DNA of 34,490 nt from Chromera velia (GCA_018398765.1 JAHBMJ010001156.1:1-34490), one strand, 5' to 3'; shown: positions 1 to 12,218, counted from the first letter of the stretch. Notes: generated by a model from the letters alone, not told the origin. Numbers and translations: made by a program.

Positions 1-4
1 AGAG

Positions 5-1839
5 GTGAAAATTGACGAAAGGCAGCTCGGCTTCAGACAGGGGGTAGGGATAAGGGAGGCCTTCGCTGCTCTGTCTTCGTTAATTCTCAGCTCCAAAAAG
101 AAGAAGAGCCCTCTGATTGCCGCGTTTGTTGATTTCAGCAAGGCGTTTGATACAGTTCCTTGGGTCAAAATGTTAGGGAGGCTCAGGGAGGAAGGAGTAA
201 GCCAAGCCGATGTTTGGATGATTCATTCGATGTATAGTCAGGTGAAGGCTCAGGTAGATGGGACAACAGAATGCTTTCCAGAAGGCGGAGGAGTAAAACA
301 AGGCGATCCTCTCTCTCCTCTCCTCTTTCTTCTTTTTATCAACAATCTACATAAGTCTCTCAGCTCTGATAATGAAAACAGGAATCAAAGCTTGGCTGAG
401 GGTACTGATAGAGAGACTCCTGTCAGACTGTCTGACATTTTAATCGAAAGGCTTGGCATCGGATACGCTGACGACCTTATTCTGTTTGCTCACAGTGCTT
501 CTGACTTACAGAAACGCCTCTTTCGCCTCGAGGACTATTGTAAAGAGCATGGCCTGAAGGTGAATTTAAAGAAGACAAAAGTTATGCGTCTCTCCTCCTC
601 CTACCCCGACCTAGTGCCCCGGACCCCTTTTCTTTATGAAGGCAGACCAGTAGAAGTGGTGAGTAAATATCAGTATTTGGGCAACTGGGTTTTTGAGGGC
701 GGAGACCTTAGCAAGACAGTCGAAGCCCGCATTGAGGCGGCAGAGAAGGCTTTGGGGGCAGTGTTTGGTACTCTCTCTTCTCTGGGCTTTGTTTCTTCCT
801 TTTCTAAAATTACTTTGTTCAAGGCCCTCTGGCTGCCAGTCGCGTTGTATGGACTGGAAACGATCCCGCTGAGAAAGACAGATGTTGCCTGCTTCGATGC
901 ATTACAGTTACGTTTTGTTCGATGTTGTTTTGGTCTCTCCTATCACTCCTTTGTTTCGCCTTCCCTTCTCTCTCTCTCTCTCTCGAGCCATTCAGTTCTC
1001 TACTTGGTAAGTTGAGTGGGGGCTTCATCCAATGCATCAAATCGATCGACCGTGCTCTACCCCGGGCAGTGTGGAATGAGTGCTTGGCTGGCTCATGTGA
1101 ACCCTTCGTTAAGACAGTAAAATGGCTGGCCGTTCCATTAGATTGCTCCCTTTTGTGGCCTCCATTGCCAAGCACGGTGGGGGACAAGCTTAAAGGGAAG
1201 GGCAAAGGCAAAAGGAAAACAGCGGCAAAAAAGATCGTAGAGGGTGCCTGGCTGTCCGATTGGTTGAAAGAAGAAACTAAAAACGTTAGAGACAGAGACG
1301 GAAATTTTCCCCACCTTGCGAATCTCTCCTCTTTCCAATCAGAGAATCCGTCCAGACAGCGTTTGGCCATGCACCTTCTGAGTGAAAGGAAATGGTGTCC
1401 GAGAAGTGAAATAATAGAGTGCAGTGTTGAACCTCTGCCAAAGAGTCTGTTGCAGTCCTTTGCAGGCTTCCGTACGCTTTTTAGGGCTCTCACAGGGGGG
1501 GATATAAATAGAACCCAACCGGAACGGCTGTGCAATAAATGTTTGTCCCCCTCGTGTATGATCAAAGATGAGGTTCATGTTCTGACGGAATGTAAGGACA
1601 CAGAAAGGGAACGGAATAGGCTGAAAGAACTTCACGAAATTGCGAAGCAGAAAGCACCCATTGACATAAGAATACAGATCGCACAACGCGTTGCAGGTGC
1701 AACCGGGAGGGGCATTTTTGATAATGAGAAAAAAATGAAGGATATGGTGTTGCTGTTGTGCACAATTCTACCTAGAAGCGGTTCCAAAGCTATAGCCGAC
1801 TGTCTCAAGAAGGTCCATTCTGTCGATAAGGCAAGTTGA
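5..1839 (+). pseudogene. LINE reverse transcriptase ORF, frameshifted at a CT repeat
   Basis: The first frame (5-1015) reads as a reverse transcriptase. It has motif A FVDFSKAFDTV near residue 41, motif B GVKQGDPLSPLLF near 96, the YADD catalytic motif at about residues 154-157 (nt 464-475), then GLKVNLKKTKVM and a YQYLG thumb-like motif. It breaks down after about nt 950. A second frame (922-1839, stop TGA) picks up and carries the usual post-RT region, including CNKC followed by an H and C at zf-RVT-like spacing (nt about 1530-1590). The switch falls in the (CT)n run at 967-985, so replication slippage is the likely cause. Together they form one broken polyprotein of at least 590 residues, open at the 5' window edge. 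All Gln codons are CAA or CAG. Confidence 0.85.
966..985. repeat. (CT)n microsatellite inside the RT coding region
   Basis: About nine CT units lie exactly where the reverse transcriptase frame passes from frame 2 to frame 1. Length change here explains the frameshift. Confidence 0.8.
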
Positions 1840-1968
1840 GGCGAATCGATCCGATTGGCATACAGGCTTCCTCATCCCCCCCCCCCATGAATGTGTGCTC
1901 TGGGTTGTCCTCAAAGCCTTGCTAGTGGCTTGGGATTATGCGTCGCTAAATCTAGGATTTAACCCTCA

Positions 1969-1990
1969 ATCATCATCATCATCATCATCA
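1969..1990 (+). repeat. (CAT)n tail of the LINE
   Basis: Seven CAT units, 130 bp after the stop codon of the retrotransposon ORF. They probably mark the 3' terminus of the insertion. Confidence 0.6.
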
Positions 1991-3501
1991 GTTTTCTTTC
2001 TTTTTTTTTAGAAACGTGTAAGTTAATGTTGTTTAGATTGCTGATGAGATTTATTGGTTAGTGTATCCCTCATCCGATTGATAGAATTAAGCTATACAAA
2101 AAGCTTTATTTTTCTTAAATTAGTCTAGAAATTAGTATTTAAAATTTTCAATAAAAAGTATAGTCTCACCTCTCTGATCTAGTCTCTAATAAAAAAAAAT
2201 TTTGTTCAGGCGCTATAGGCTGTGCACTCAATCTAATTTTATCTTTTTAAAAATGCATACCACTGATTTTGTTTTTTAAATAAATTACCCCTAGTAGAAT
2301 AAGATGGGAATCATAAGATAAAATAATTAAATGTTTCATCTTATACTTCTTATTTTAGGATAAATGCACAGTAAGCAAATCTATGTATATATTTTTAACT
2401 TAAAAAAACTAATGAATCCGGTTCATGAACTTAATATTCAGCTGCATACAATTTAGTACCATAATTCAAAATATATGTCAGAATCAACTTGACAGCGTTT
2501 TGCTTAGCGTTTTGCATTCAGTCTAGCATTCATTTGCATGTTCGATATTGAATGATGTGCATACATTTGGCTATCAAACATTTAGAATATTAAGGATTCA
2601 TGCATCCACGATCGAGAGTCACTAACTGTCATCGAGTGGCTAAGCACGGCACTTCCGCGAAGATCGAATGTATGGCACGTATACTGCTGTCTGATCGTTT
2701 TGCATGGTCCAGTGCATGGGAGATTCAAGAGCAACTGACTGCCCGACCGCATCCGTGGAGTTGGCATGAACATAAAAAAGAATCAGAAAGAGGACGGCAA
2801 ACAGCAATAAGCGGACACTCACTGCCTCTTTTGGGGCTGCACTGCCGATTCATCGCCCCCCTCCTTCCGTTCAGCCCCCCCCTGCTCGCCCCAGGATCCG
2901 AGGCCCCCCTCCCCTTTTTTGTCTGATGGATCATCGACCTGACTGCATACGGTGCCACTGGCATGCAAAGACATGGAAGCACTCAGTGTGTGTTCATGAG
3001 AGTCTGCATGCGAGTGAAGATTCACACAGCACATGTGCAAACGTGAGCATACGAAGAAACGGGACGGTTAAAAAGTCAGAGCGTCGAATAAAGAGAGGAA
3101 TAAACATCGAGAAAAGGAGGGAGGGCCTTGTCAGTCACTCGATCGGCTGTGGTCGCCTTGACGCCTCATTCGCAGGACATGCTTTCTCTCTGCTCTTTGG
3201 TCGACCCCTTTCTGTCTGTCCTAGCTCCGCCAGTGTCCTCAGTCTTCCTTCCGTCAGGTCACAACGTCATTATGATTCAACAATATCTCTCCGTCCCTTC
3301 TCTTCCCTCTGATACGAAAGCCATGTGAAAGTTCAGGGGTACAAAAATCAGTGGATAAGGAAAGAAAGAAAGAAAGAAAAGCACGCACACTTTCCCTTTT
3401 GTTCCCGCCTCCTGGAGGAAAAGCCACACTCCCCACCCCCCCCTGTCTATCTCCCTCTAATCTCACATGACTGTCAACTTACACCCCGCCCCCTTCCTTC
3501 C
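1991..3501. other. No supported gene; AT-rich then mixed intergenic DNA
   Basis: From 1991 to about 2600 the sequence is AT-rich with stops in every frame. From 2600 to 3500 it is GC-balanced with C-runs and an AAAG run near 3361-3380. Short open frames here are not supported by motifs or splice signals. The 3' UTR of the minus-strand gene ending at 3502 presumably lies here. Confidence 0.5.
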
Positions 3502-6500
3502 TCAACGCAAGCCGCTGAAGCTCTGCCCAGAGACGCCAAGAGAGAACCTCTTGTGCTCTACACGCGTCTCAAGAAACCGAGCCAGCATGTAGAAGTCCGA
3601 GCCAGGCTTGATGAACCGGGGCCGCGCCTTCAGAGTCTCCGAACTCACCAGATCTTCAAAGAGAACGTACCTGACAACGGACATGCGTGCACGCATGCAT
3701 ATGTGTTCACATGCAGGGATAGAAAGACAGACAGGAGGGCAAACCTAGAGACCGACTTCCTCTTTCCTCCTTCCTTTCTCGTACTTTGTTTCATACCCAG
3801 ACAGATGGCAGACAGGAAGACCGGTGGGCGGGTTCTCAAATATCTTCGTTTGAGATACGAGGAAGCCTGCTACGTGCGGCCTTGATGTCCATCCACTTGG
3901 TCAGAACCAGAGCATTCTCATTGTGTCGGTGGTTTCTACCGTGAGGTCTCTCTTCTTTATCCGCTTTTCCTAAGCTGACTGACTTGAGGTCCAGCTGTCC
4001 GCTTGTGGAGACCATGTGCGCATCTAGTTGGTTCTCCACCACCGCCTTGTACCCCCGAACACCCAGCTGACTCCCCAGGATGACGTCAAAAGCGTGAGGG
4101 GCACCGCATCTGCATTGGATGGAGTCATTCATTAATTCATTCAATCATTCATTCATACATTCATTCATACATTCATTAATTCATTCATTCATTCGCTCAC
4201 TTATTCTTTGATGCGTCTGTCATTGCAGTCCTCCGTTCATCCAGTCAGTTGTTCATCCACCAACCCCTCTCATCCGGTCTTCTGTTCCTTTCTTTTTTCT
4301 TCTCGTTTATTTGCTTACTCATTCGCTCTCTCCTTCCTTCCTTCATCCACTCCCTCTGTTCTGTGTCCACCCCCGCTGTTGGTCCCCTGTCTTGTCTCTG
4401 ATTTGTCGGCCCCTTCCTTTTCCTCTTTCCTTTCCCTCAGCCGATTCAGCCACCTTTCATTCCTTTTCTTTGTGCGTTCGTCTGTGCATGAGGGCACTCG
4501 TTTCCTTAGGCTACTGCTGCAGTGGATGGAAGAAGTGCAGAGAAAGGGAAGGGGGAGAAAGCGAGGGAGAGAGAGAGAGAGAGAGAGGGAAAGAGAGGGA
4601 GAAAAGGAGAGAGAGAAGGAGAGAGGAACCAGGAGAGGAAGGGAAAGAGTCAAAGGGAGAGACACACACAGACAGACAGACACTGTCGGACAGACAGACA
4701 GACAAACAGACAGACAGTCTGAGACAGACAGATGGACACCGACTAACAGTCTGAGACACACAAAGAGAGAGGCAGCCAGACAGCCAGCCAGACAGACAGA
4801 GACAGAAAGACAGAGACAGACAGATACAGACAGATAGATAGACAGACAGGCTGGCGGAGTCTGACAGAAAGACAAGCAGAGAGACAGACGGATACACAGA
4901 CACAAACACAGACAGGCGCAGGCAGGCACACAGGCAGGCAGGGAGGCGTGCAGGCAAGCAGGCACAGACAGGCGAAGGCATGCGAATGAGGAAAGGTAGA
5001 TCGGGCAAGTGAATTAAGAGAGGCAGTTGGAGGCACCTGAAAGAAACGAGGCATATGTGAGCGTGTAAATGGCTTTGATTAGAGTCAGATGGGGCGTAAG
5101 AAGGAACTACAGGGGGACTTCTGAGAAGCAAAGCACCGACCTGCTGCTGCCTTTTTCACCGGTGCCCATCTCTACTACTCTACAGGGGGCATGCAAAAGA
5201 GTGAAAAAAAATATCCTTCTCTGTCTCTCTCTCTCTCCCTCTCCTTCCTTCTCGCCTCATCAGGTCTGCGCGTCCCCTCGTCTTCTTCAACTCCAACCGT
5301 CCCCCCTGTCTCGTCTCGATGAGTTGAAAGTCGAAAAGCAGCATGCACTCTGTGACTCCGAATGCACACACACGCATGCGCAGAGAGCGGTTGTCTGCAT
5401 GCATACCGGACCATAAGGGCACTCTCCCCCTCTCACCGTCGTCCCCCCCAAACGTGCACCTGCAGGAAGAGAAAAGAAGCCTTCCTTTTTTGTCACAAGG
5501 ATCCGACATGAGCAGAAGAACCACATTCATCTTTGCTGAAAACCACGAGCACGTCTTGCACCTTTTTTTTCTCAACGTCAGGAAGAGAAATCAAGAAGGC
5601 AACAGCACACCTGGGCACCAAACACACTGACTAACAGGCGATCCTCAAGGACGGAAAACATGCATCACTCAATCAGCCAACGAAGGACGACGGATTAAAT
5701 GATTGAAAGAAAAATAAATAATGCATGAAGGAAGAAAAAAAGAAGACCAACCGACCGCAAAGAGCATGGGTCTGGCAGACACGGTGGGGGGGTCTGATCA
5801 ACAGAGTGGGGGAGCTGGCAGACAGAGTGGGAGGGTCTGGGTAACAGGGTGGGGGGGTCTGGGAGACAGAGTGGGGGGGTCTGCAGAGGATCTGATCGGC
5901 AGGATGGGGGGGTCTTGCAGGCAGAGTGCACAGAAACTGCTGGCAGATAGAGTGGAGTGCCGGACAGAGTGCACAAAAAACTGGGAGACACGCTGGCAGA
6001 CAGAGTGGAAGGGCCTATACTAAGAGTCTTAATGAAATCACTTTCACTCGCGTTCACTGACCTTGAGGATTGTGCGTCCGTTGATGTCCGTCTTGCCAGC
6101 AGCTCTTGATGACGGGTGCAAGCAGCCATCCGACTGCAAGTCGAACCCAGAAGTGCACCTGCACAGAAGATCACACATATAAATATACATATACTGTTTA
6201 ACCTATCAAGTAGACACACAGAGACGGCAACGACACACGGCAACCAGACAGAGGCAGACTTGACAACTTGAAATGATAGGAGAAGAAAGCAAATCCAATC
6301 AGAGAGGGGTGCTCTTTTCCTTTGATTTCACGACTGACAGCCCCACGTTTCTTTTCTCTTGTACCTTTCTCTCGACATGCTCAGCTTCCCCCCTTTTGTT
6401 CGAAACAGAACCTGCAGTGAGCAAGCGACTAGCACAGGATGATCATTGGAAAGAGGCATCCAACAAAGAGGCAAGTGAGAGTGACTGACGAGTTGGTGTG

Positions 6501-6803
6501 ACACTCCCTCTTTATGCGTACGTCTTGTTGCCCTCTTCAACGATCTGCAGTCACAAAATGATCAAGGTAGAGTGGAGGAGAAGGGTCTGCAACCGCACAC
6601 AGAGCCACGGGAGACTGCTACAGGAAAGGCGTCTGCAAGGCTGACCGGTGCCTGTTCCCGCTGTGAGTCCCTCACATCCCCCCGCTGTGTTTTCCTTTTC
6701 CGCGTGTGGGTTGTCTTCTTCGCAGACGGAGACGCATCCGTGTAGGTGAAAGGACCGTGACATGGCACAGCAAGAAGACGCAGAAACACGGGAGACACGA
6801 CAG
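3502..6803 (-). CDS. Unrecognised multi-exon gene (3' part; 5' end unresolved)
   Basis: Six minus-strand segments join with matching codon phases: 6676-6803, 6365-6411, 6062-6158, 5437-5459, 3984-4109 and 3502-3670 (stop TGA at 3502-3504). Acceptors end in CAG/TCAG, most after pyrimidine tracts; donors are GTGAGG, GTACAA, GTCAGT, GTGAGA and GTCAGT. The 23-nt microexon (5437-5459) is the weakest link, but an exon of length 2 modulo 3 is needed there. The product is about 196 residues: a hydrophobic start (VFLRLLAVP), a Lys/Arg-rich stretch, a Cys-containing middle and a conserved-looking C-terminus containing FDVILGSQLGV, YVLFEDLVSS and FLETRVEHKRF. I do not recognise the family. The largest intron holds the ATTC and CAGA microsatellites. 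An upstream exon ending in phase 1 is still missing. Confidence 0.5.
4125..4199. repeat. (ATTC)n tetranucleotide repeat
   Basis: About 18 imperfect ATTC/CATT units, just upstream (minus sense) of the acceptor of the exon at 3984-4109, so inside an intron. Confidence 0.8.
4560..4985. repeat. Compound (GA)n, (CAGA)n and (GGCA)n microsatellite
   Basis: A purine tract of GA units (about 4566-4640) passes into CAGA tetranucleotides (about 4665-4860) and then GGCA/CAGG units (about 4905-4980). All three frames on both strands stay open by composition only. It lies in the long intron of the minus-strand gene at 3502-6803. Confidence 0.85.
5764..6020. repeat. G-rich minisatellite, unit like GACAGAGTGGGGGGGTCTG
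   Basis: Roughly ten degenerate units of 20-26 bp built from ACAGAGTGGGGGGGTCTG, one carrying GCAGAGGATCTGATCGGCAG. The same phrase recurs on the opposite strand at about 19,970-20,060, so this is a dispersed family. It lies in an intron of the 3502-6803 gene. Confidence 0.7.
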
Positions 6804-6805
6804 CT

Positions 6806-7655
6806 GCAGGTGAAGCCAAGACAAGGAGACGGAACAACAAACCAGGGTTCTGCGTCAAAGAGTGACGACTCGCTTGCTGCTTACACCCAACAAGCAAGGG
6901 AAGACAAACAGAAAGAAGAAGCAACTTTGTACGTACATCTCAGCAAACTTCAATCAAGGTGCTTGTGATGATGTTCACTGCTAAAAAAAACTGAACGATT
7001 GCGCCCTCTATGTACACTGATGTACACTGATGCCAGCCTGTTACCGCGGGCGCGCAACAGGCGGCACGTGTTACGGGCTGCTAAAAAAAACTGAACGCTT
7101 GCCCCTTTTAGACTGATGCCATCGCGCACACGGCATGCACGCGCGAAATTCTCGTTCCAGGCCTACGCGTTTGACCGCTCGTGATGCATTACGCTGCCAC
7201 CTCCCCCCTGAAGAGGTGTTGTTCCCGCTATCGCCGGCTTAGGGACCGCACGTAGGAAAGCGTACAGCTATAAGAGCATCTTTCAGGGTTTGTGTCAAAC
7301 ACTAGGTCAAACATCCGGTCACACCGCGTGGTAAGCTTTGCTCCATTTGAGCCCAATGGGAACTGAGACCTTTCGCTTGTGTTGTGAACGCCGGGTCTAG
7401 CCGAGCTTGTGCACAGTCACGGATCACGATCCAATTCTCTTTGTCTCTCTCTCTTGAGCTCGTGTTCGCTGTATGTATGGTTCCGGGTTCAGTAGCTCTC
7501 CCGTGTTTTTGATTGTTTCTGCAAGTTTTGAGCATCTTCTGGAACAGACGTCAGTTGCGCCTTGGAGGGAACAACCCACCAAGAAGGATGCTTATCGCTT
7601 GGTTGCCGTCCACATCCCTGGAGCTCATGAAGAAAACAGATGAGAGGTGTACACG
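6806..7655. other. No supported gene; contains a 100-bp spaced direct repeat
   Basis: The phrase CTGCTAAAAAAAACTGAACG occurs at 6978 and again exactly 100 bp later at 7078, each followed by a related GC-rich segment containing ACTGATGCCA. The rest has no motif or convincing exon. The first exon of the 3502-6803 gene may lie here unseen. Confidence 0.45.
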
Positions 7656-7659
7656 GTGG

Positions 7660-10600
7660 TTCCTTCGTTTCCATCAGACCCCCCACAGAATCTCTCTCCT
7701 GTTTCCGTCAGACGTCTTACAGAATCCCTGCCCTGTTTCTACCAGACCTCCTACAGAATCCCTCCCCTATTTCCGTCAGACCTCCCTTGTTTCCGTCAGA
7801 CGTCCCACAGAATCCTTCCCCTGTTTCTGTCATACCGCCGATAGAATCCCTCTCTTATTTTCCTTAGACCTCCCACAGAATCCTTCTTCTCAGACTGTTT
7901 CTGTCAGACCCCTCCTCTTTCCGTCCTAGTTTCCGTCAGACCTCCTACAGAATCCCTCCCCTGTTTCCGTCAGACCGCCGATAGAATCCCTCTCTTGGTT
8001 CCGTCAGACCCCCCACAGAATCCCTCCCCTATTTCCGTCACACCGTTGATAGAATCCCCCCCCTATTTCCATCAGACCCCCCACAGAATCTCTCCTCTGT
8101 TTCCATCCACCTCTCAGATGTCTCCCCTGTTTCCGTCAGACCCCCCACAGAATCCCTCCTCTGTTTCTGTCCACCCCTCAGATGTGTCCCCTGTTTCTGA
8201 CAGACCCCCCACAGAATCCCCCCTATTTCCATTAGACCTCCTACAAAATCTTTTCCCGGTTTCCATCTACATCTCCGCAGATGTCTCCCCTGTTTCCGTC
8301 AGACCCCCCACAGAATCCCACCCCTGTTTCCATCAGACCCCCAACAGAATCTCTCCCCTCAGGCTGTTTCTGTCAGACTCCTCCTCTTTCCATCAAACCC
8401 CCTACAGAATGTCTCCCCCGTTTCTGTCAGACCCCTCCTGTTTCCGTCAGTCCCCTCATAAAATCCCTCCCTTGTTTCTCTCTACCTCTCAGATGTCTCC
8501 CCTGTTTTCGTTAGACCCCCTACAGAATCCTTCCCCTCTTTCCGTCAGACCCCCCACAGAATCCTTCTTCTCAGGCTGTTTCTGTCAGACCCCTCCTCTT
8601 TCCGTCAGACCTCCTACAGAATCCCTCCCCTGTTTCCGTCAGACCCCCCTACAGAATCTATTCCCAGTTTCCGTCCACGTTTCAGATATTTCCCCTGTTT
8701 CCGTACACCTCTCAGATATCTCCTCTGTTTCCATCAGACCTCCTCCAGAATCCCTCCCCTGTTTTTGTCCACCTCTTAGATGTCTGCTCTATTTCCATCA
8801 GACCTCCTCCAAAATCTTTCCCCGGTTTCTGTCTACATCTCCACAAATGTCTCCCCTGTTTCCGTCAGACTGCCCACAGAATCCCACCCCTGTTTCCATT
8901 AGACCCCCTACTGAATCTCTCCCCTGTTTCTGTCCACCTCTCAGATGTCTCCCCTAATTCTGTCGACCTCTCAGATGTCTCTTCTGTTTCCGTCAGACCC
9001 CTTATAGAATCCTCCCCCTGTTTCCGTCAAACCTCTCACAGAATTCCTCCTCTGTTCCTGTTAGAGAATCCCTGTTTCCATCAGATCTCCTACAGAATCC
9101 CTCCCTTGTTTCCATAGACCTCCCCTGTTTCCGTACACCTCTCAGATGTCTCCCCTGTTTCTGTCAGACCTCCTATAGAATCCCTCCCCTGTTTTTGTCC
9201 ACCTCTCAGATGTTTGCTCTATTTCTATCAGACCTTCTACAGAATCTTTCCTCGGTTTCCATCCATATCTTTGCAGATGTCTCCCCTGTTTCCATCATAC
9301 CCCCCACAGAATCCCTCCCCTGTTTCCATCCACCTCTTAGATGTCTCCCCCGTTTCCGTCAGACCCCCCAAAGAATTCCTCCCCTCTTTCCGTCAGAACC
9401 CCCACAGAATCCCTCGGAGTCCCCTCTTTCTATTAGACCCCCCACAGAATCCCTCCCCTAGTCCCTCAGCTGTTTATGGCAGACCCCCTATAGAATCTCT
9501 CCCATATTTCTGTCTACTTCTCAGATGTCTCCCCTGTTTCTGTCCACCTTTCAGATGTCTTCCTTGTTTCCATCCACCTCTCAGATGTCTCCCCTGTTTC
9601 CATTAGACCCCCCACAGAATCTCTCCCCTGTTTCCGGCAGACCATCTGCAGAATCTCTCTTCTGTTTCTATCAGAGCTCCCCTGTTTCCATCAGACCCCT
9701 CCTGTTTCCATCAGACCCCCCATAGGATCCCTCCCCTGTTTCTGTCTACCCTTCAGATGTCTCCTCTGTTTCCGTTAGACCTCCTACAAAATCCCTCCCC
9801 TGTTTCTGTCAGACCCCCCACAGAATCTCCCCTATTTCCGTCAGACCCCTGAGGCTCCTGTTTCCGTCATACCCCTCATAGAATCCCTTCCCTGTTTCTG
9901 TCCACCCCTCAGATGTCTCCCCTATTTCCGTCAGACCTCTTACAGAATCCCTCCCCTGTTTCCGTCAGACCCCCCACAGAATCCCTCCCCTTAGACTGCT
10001 GACAGAATCCCTTTTTCTTTTTCATCAGACCGTCTAATTCCATTAGACCTCCTATAAACCCCCTACAGAATCCCTCCCCTGTTTTTATCAGACCTCCTAC
10101 AGAATCTCTCCCCTGTTTCCATCAGATCTCCCCTGTTTTTTCAACTCCCCCCCCCGTTTTCTACAGTATCTCTCACTACAGTATCTCTCCCCTCCCTTGT
10201 TTCCGTCAGACCCGCCACAGAATGTCTCCCCTATTTCTGTCAGGTCTCTGAAAGAATCCCTCCTCTGTTTCTGTCAGACCCCCTCCGTTTCTGTTAGACT
10301 CCCCTTTTTTCCACCCATCACAAAATTCGTTGCCAATGTATATCAGACCCCCCAGAGGTTCTATCCCCTCTTTCCGTCAGAGTCTCCACAGACTTTCTGT
10401 CAGATATCCTACAGAATCTCTCCCCTCTTTTCATCAGATCTCCTACATGTCCCCTCTGTTTCCGTTACACTCCCCTTGTTTTCGTCAGAGCTGCTTCAGC
10501 TGTTTCCATCAGACCTTCCACAGAATCCCTCCCCTGTTTCCGTTAGACTCTCCACAGAACCCCTCGCCTATTTCCTTCTGCCCTCCCCAGAGAATCCCTC

Positions 10601-11015
10601 TTCTTTTTTTATCAGACTCTCTACAGACTTTCTGCCAGATATCCTGCACAATCCCTACTCTCTTTCTATCACATCTCCTGCATGTCCCCTCTGTTTCCGT
10701 CCACCTCTCAGTTGTTTTCTCTGTTTCCATCAGACCTCTTAGTATAGAATCCTTCCCCTGTTTCCGTCTACCTCTCAGTTGTCTCCTCTGTTTCCATTAG
10801 ACCTCCTATAGAATCCTTCCCCTGTTTCCGTCTACCTCTCAGTTGTCTCCTCTGTCTCCATCAGCCCTCCTACAAAATCCTTCCCCTGTTTCCGTTTACC
10901 TTTCAGATGCTTCCTCTGTTTCCGTCAGACGTCCTACAAAATCCGTTGCCGATTTTCTTCAGACCTCCCACAGAATCCTTCTCCCATTTCCGTCAGACCT
11001 TCTTCAGAATCCTTT
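7660..11015. repeat. 34-bp minisatellite array, about 3.3 kb
   Basis: A degenerate tandem array with phrases CTGTTTCCGTCAGACC and CCCACAGAATCCCTCC, unit near 34 bp, with variants carrying CACCTCTCAGATGTCTCC. Roughly 90-100 units by length. Since 34 is not a multiple of 3, all three plus frames stay open for long stretches without coding selection. The frames that look like Pro/Ser/Phe-rich proteins here are artefacts of the repeat. Confidence 0.9.
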
Positions 11016-11262
11016 GCATACGGGTGAATATACGATTACATATATGTATGTATACGTCTTTTGCCCTGCTCTCTACATATGCAGCTGTCTAGCTGAGAAA
11101 AGGAGACGGCACCCCAGGGCGCTTGCTCTTCAACTTACGGGCGCCCCCCCGCCCCCCTTGTGATCAACAGAAATCCAATGGATTCCTCTATCTAAGCATT
11201 GCTCCAAAAAATCGGTCAGTTGTCTTTCCTTCTTCAAATGGTTTCTTTCACAGCTAGAAAGA

Positions 11263-11840
11263 ATGCTGGCTCATAACTGTTGCGAAATGTTGTACTTGCT
11301 GTTGCTGCTGCTGCTACTTGTTACTCTAAGTTTTGGTAAGCAAATATGGCAAAAAAAAGATAACGTGGTCGCAGTGGTAATGATTGTGGCTGTTAAGGTA
11401 CACGGAAAAAAAATCGATGATCCAGACCTACTCAGCTTGTTGTTGATCATACACACACATGCAGTCTTGATTTTGTTCTCTCACTCAAGAACTACACATG
11501 ACCAACATGACGACTCTTTCTCCTCCATTCTCAGGATGCCCATAATGTGTAGTGGGACTTAGCTGGCATGGCTGTATCTCTCTTTGCAGTGCCAATGATG
11601 ACCACTGCTAGTGATGATGAGGACAATAGCGGTGCTATAGTGAGGATAACGATGATGGCAGCAGCTGATGACAAGAAATATGCTCAGCCATCGGACTCCA
11701 ATGAGGAGAAGACGGTGATTTACATTGATGTATACATGATATTGTGGAGGCATTTAAAGGCGACTAGATACTTAAATGCTGCGACATCATCATTAGTTCA
11801 AAAAATATACGCTTATCCCTTTGGCTCGCTTATGAATTGA
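11263..11840 (+). CDS. Possible small secreted protein, two exons
   Basis: Exon 1 (11263-11335) begins with ATG and encodes a Leu-rich hydrophobic leader, LYLLLLLLLLVTLSF, that would act as a signal peptide. It ends at a GTAAGC donor in phase 1. Exon 2 (11590-11840) follows a pyrimidine-rich TTTGCAG acceptor, needs two bases, and runs 83 codons to TGA. The 107-residue product is acidic after the leader (ASDDEDNSG) and has no family I recognise. A second possible acceptor lies near 11535. The poly-Leu run comes from a (TGC)n tract, so the signal peptide could be accidental. It lies 150 bp outside the left end of the 9-kb element. Confidence 0.4.
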
Positions 11841-11991
11841 AGTTCTATCTTCAAACTGCTATTAAAGTTCATCTCTAGGTTCATCTACATTGTTTCTTAA
11901 GGAGTGTATTTATGCTATCTCTTTATATAACAATTGTTGACTATAATATACAAAAGGTAAAGACATTCATTCATTTGAAATACCCTTATGC

Positions 11992-12218
11992 TAGGGGCCT
12001 AGCTGAATACCGAAAGGCTATAAGTTCGATTGTAAGAACGAGCATTTTTTATGTATTAATCTAAAAAGTAGAGAATACGGTTGTTATTGTGATATTAAAG
12101 TGGTATCTCAATCCTTTACAGTTATAGTGGAGAAGTAACATTAAGTCGTATGAAAAGAATGTTTAACAGATGTTACGACTCCTTTTTTGAAACCCACAGA
12201 TGTACTTTTAGAGTAGGG
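11992..12218 (+). repeat. Left TIR of the 9-kb element, outer part
   Basis: Matches the reverse complement of about 20,860-21,060: TAGGGGCCTAGCTGAATACC, AAGTAGAGAATACGGTT, then GTTTAACA-ATGTTA and CCTTTTTT in the same order and spacing. It is interrupted at 12218 by the nested element. Confidence 0.85.

Larger units (their letters stand above)
1..1990 (+). mobile_element. 3' portion of a LINE-type (non-LTR) retrotransposon
   Basis: The window opens inside a non-LTR retrotransposon. It holds a reverse transcriptase domain (5 to about 960), then a C-terminal region with a Cys/His zinc knuckle of the kind that follows RT in LINEs (to 1839), then about 130 bp of 3' UTR ending in a short (CAT)n run at 1969-1990. 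A simple-repeat tail is typical of several LINE clades. The 5' end lies outside the window, so full length cannot be judged. No flanking target duplication can be assessed. Confidence 0.85.

Noticed and set aside
4208-5131. Long frames on both strands over the CAGA/GGCA region
   Set aside because: Compositional frames through microsatellites, inside an intron of the minus-strand gene.
6762-6968. Plus-strand 68-codon Gln/Lys-rich frame
   Set aside because: Overlaps the better supported minus-strand exon at 6676-6803 and has no partner exon.
7995-8957. 320-codon and similar frames in the 34-bp array
   Set aside because: Open in several frames at once because the unit lacks stop codons and is not a multiple of three. 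No evidence of coding selection.
7660-11015. CRISPR-like array
   Set aside because: Units are degenerate, contiguous and without unique spacers, in a eukaryotic setting.
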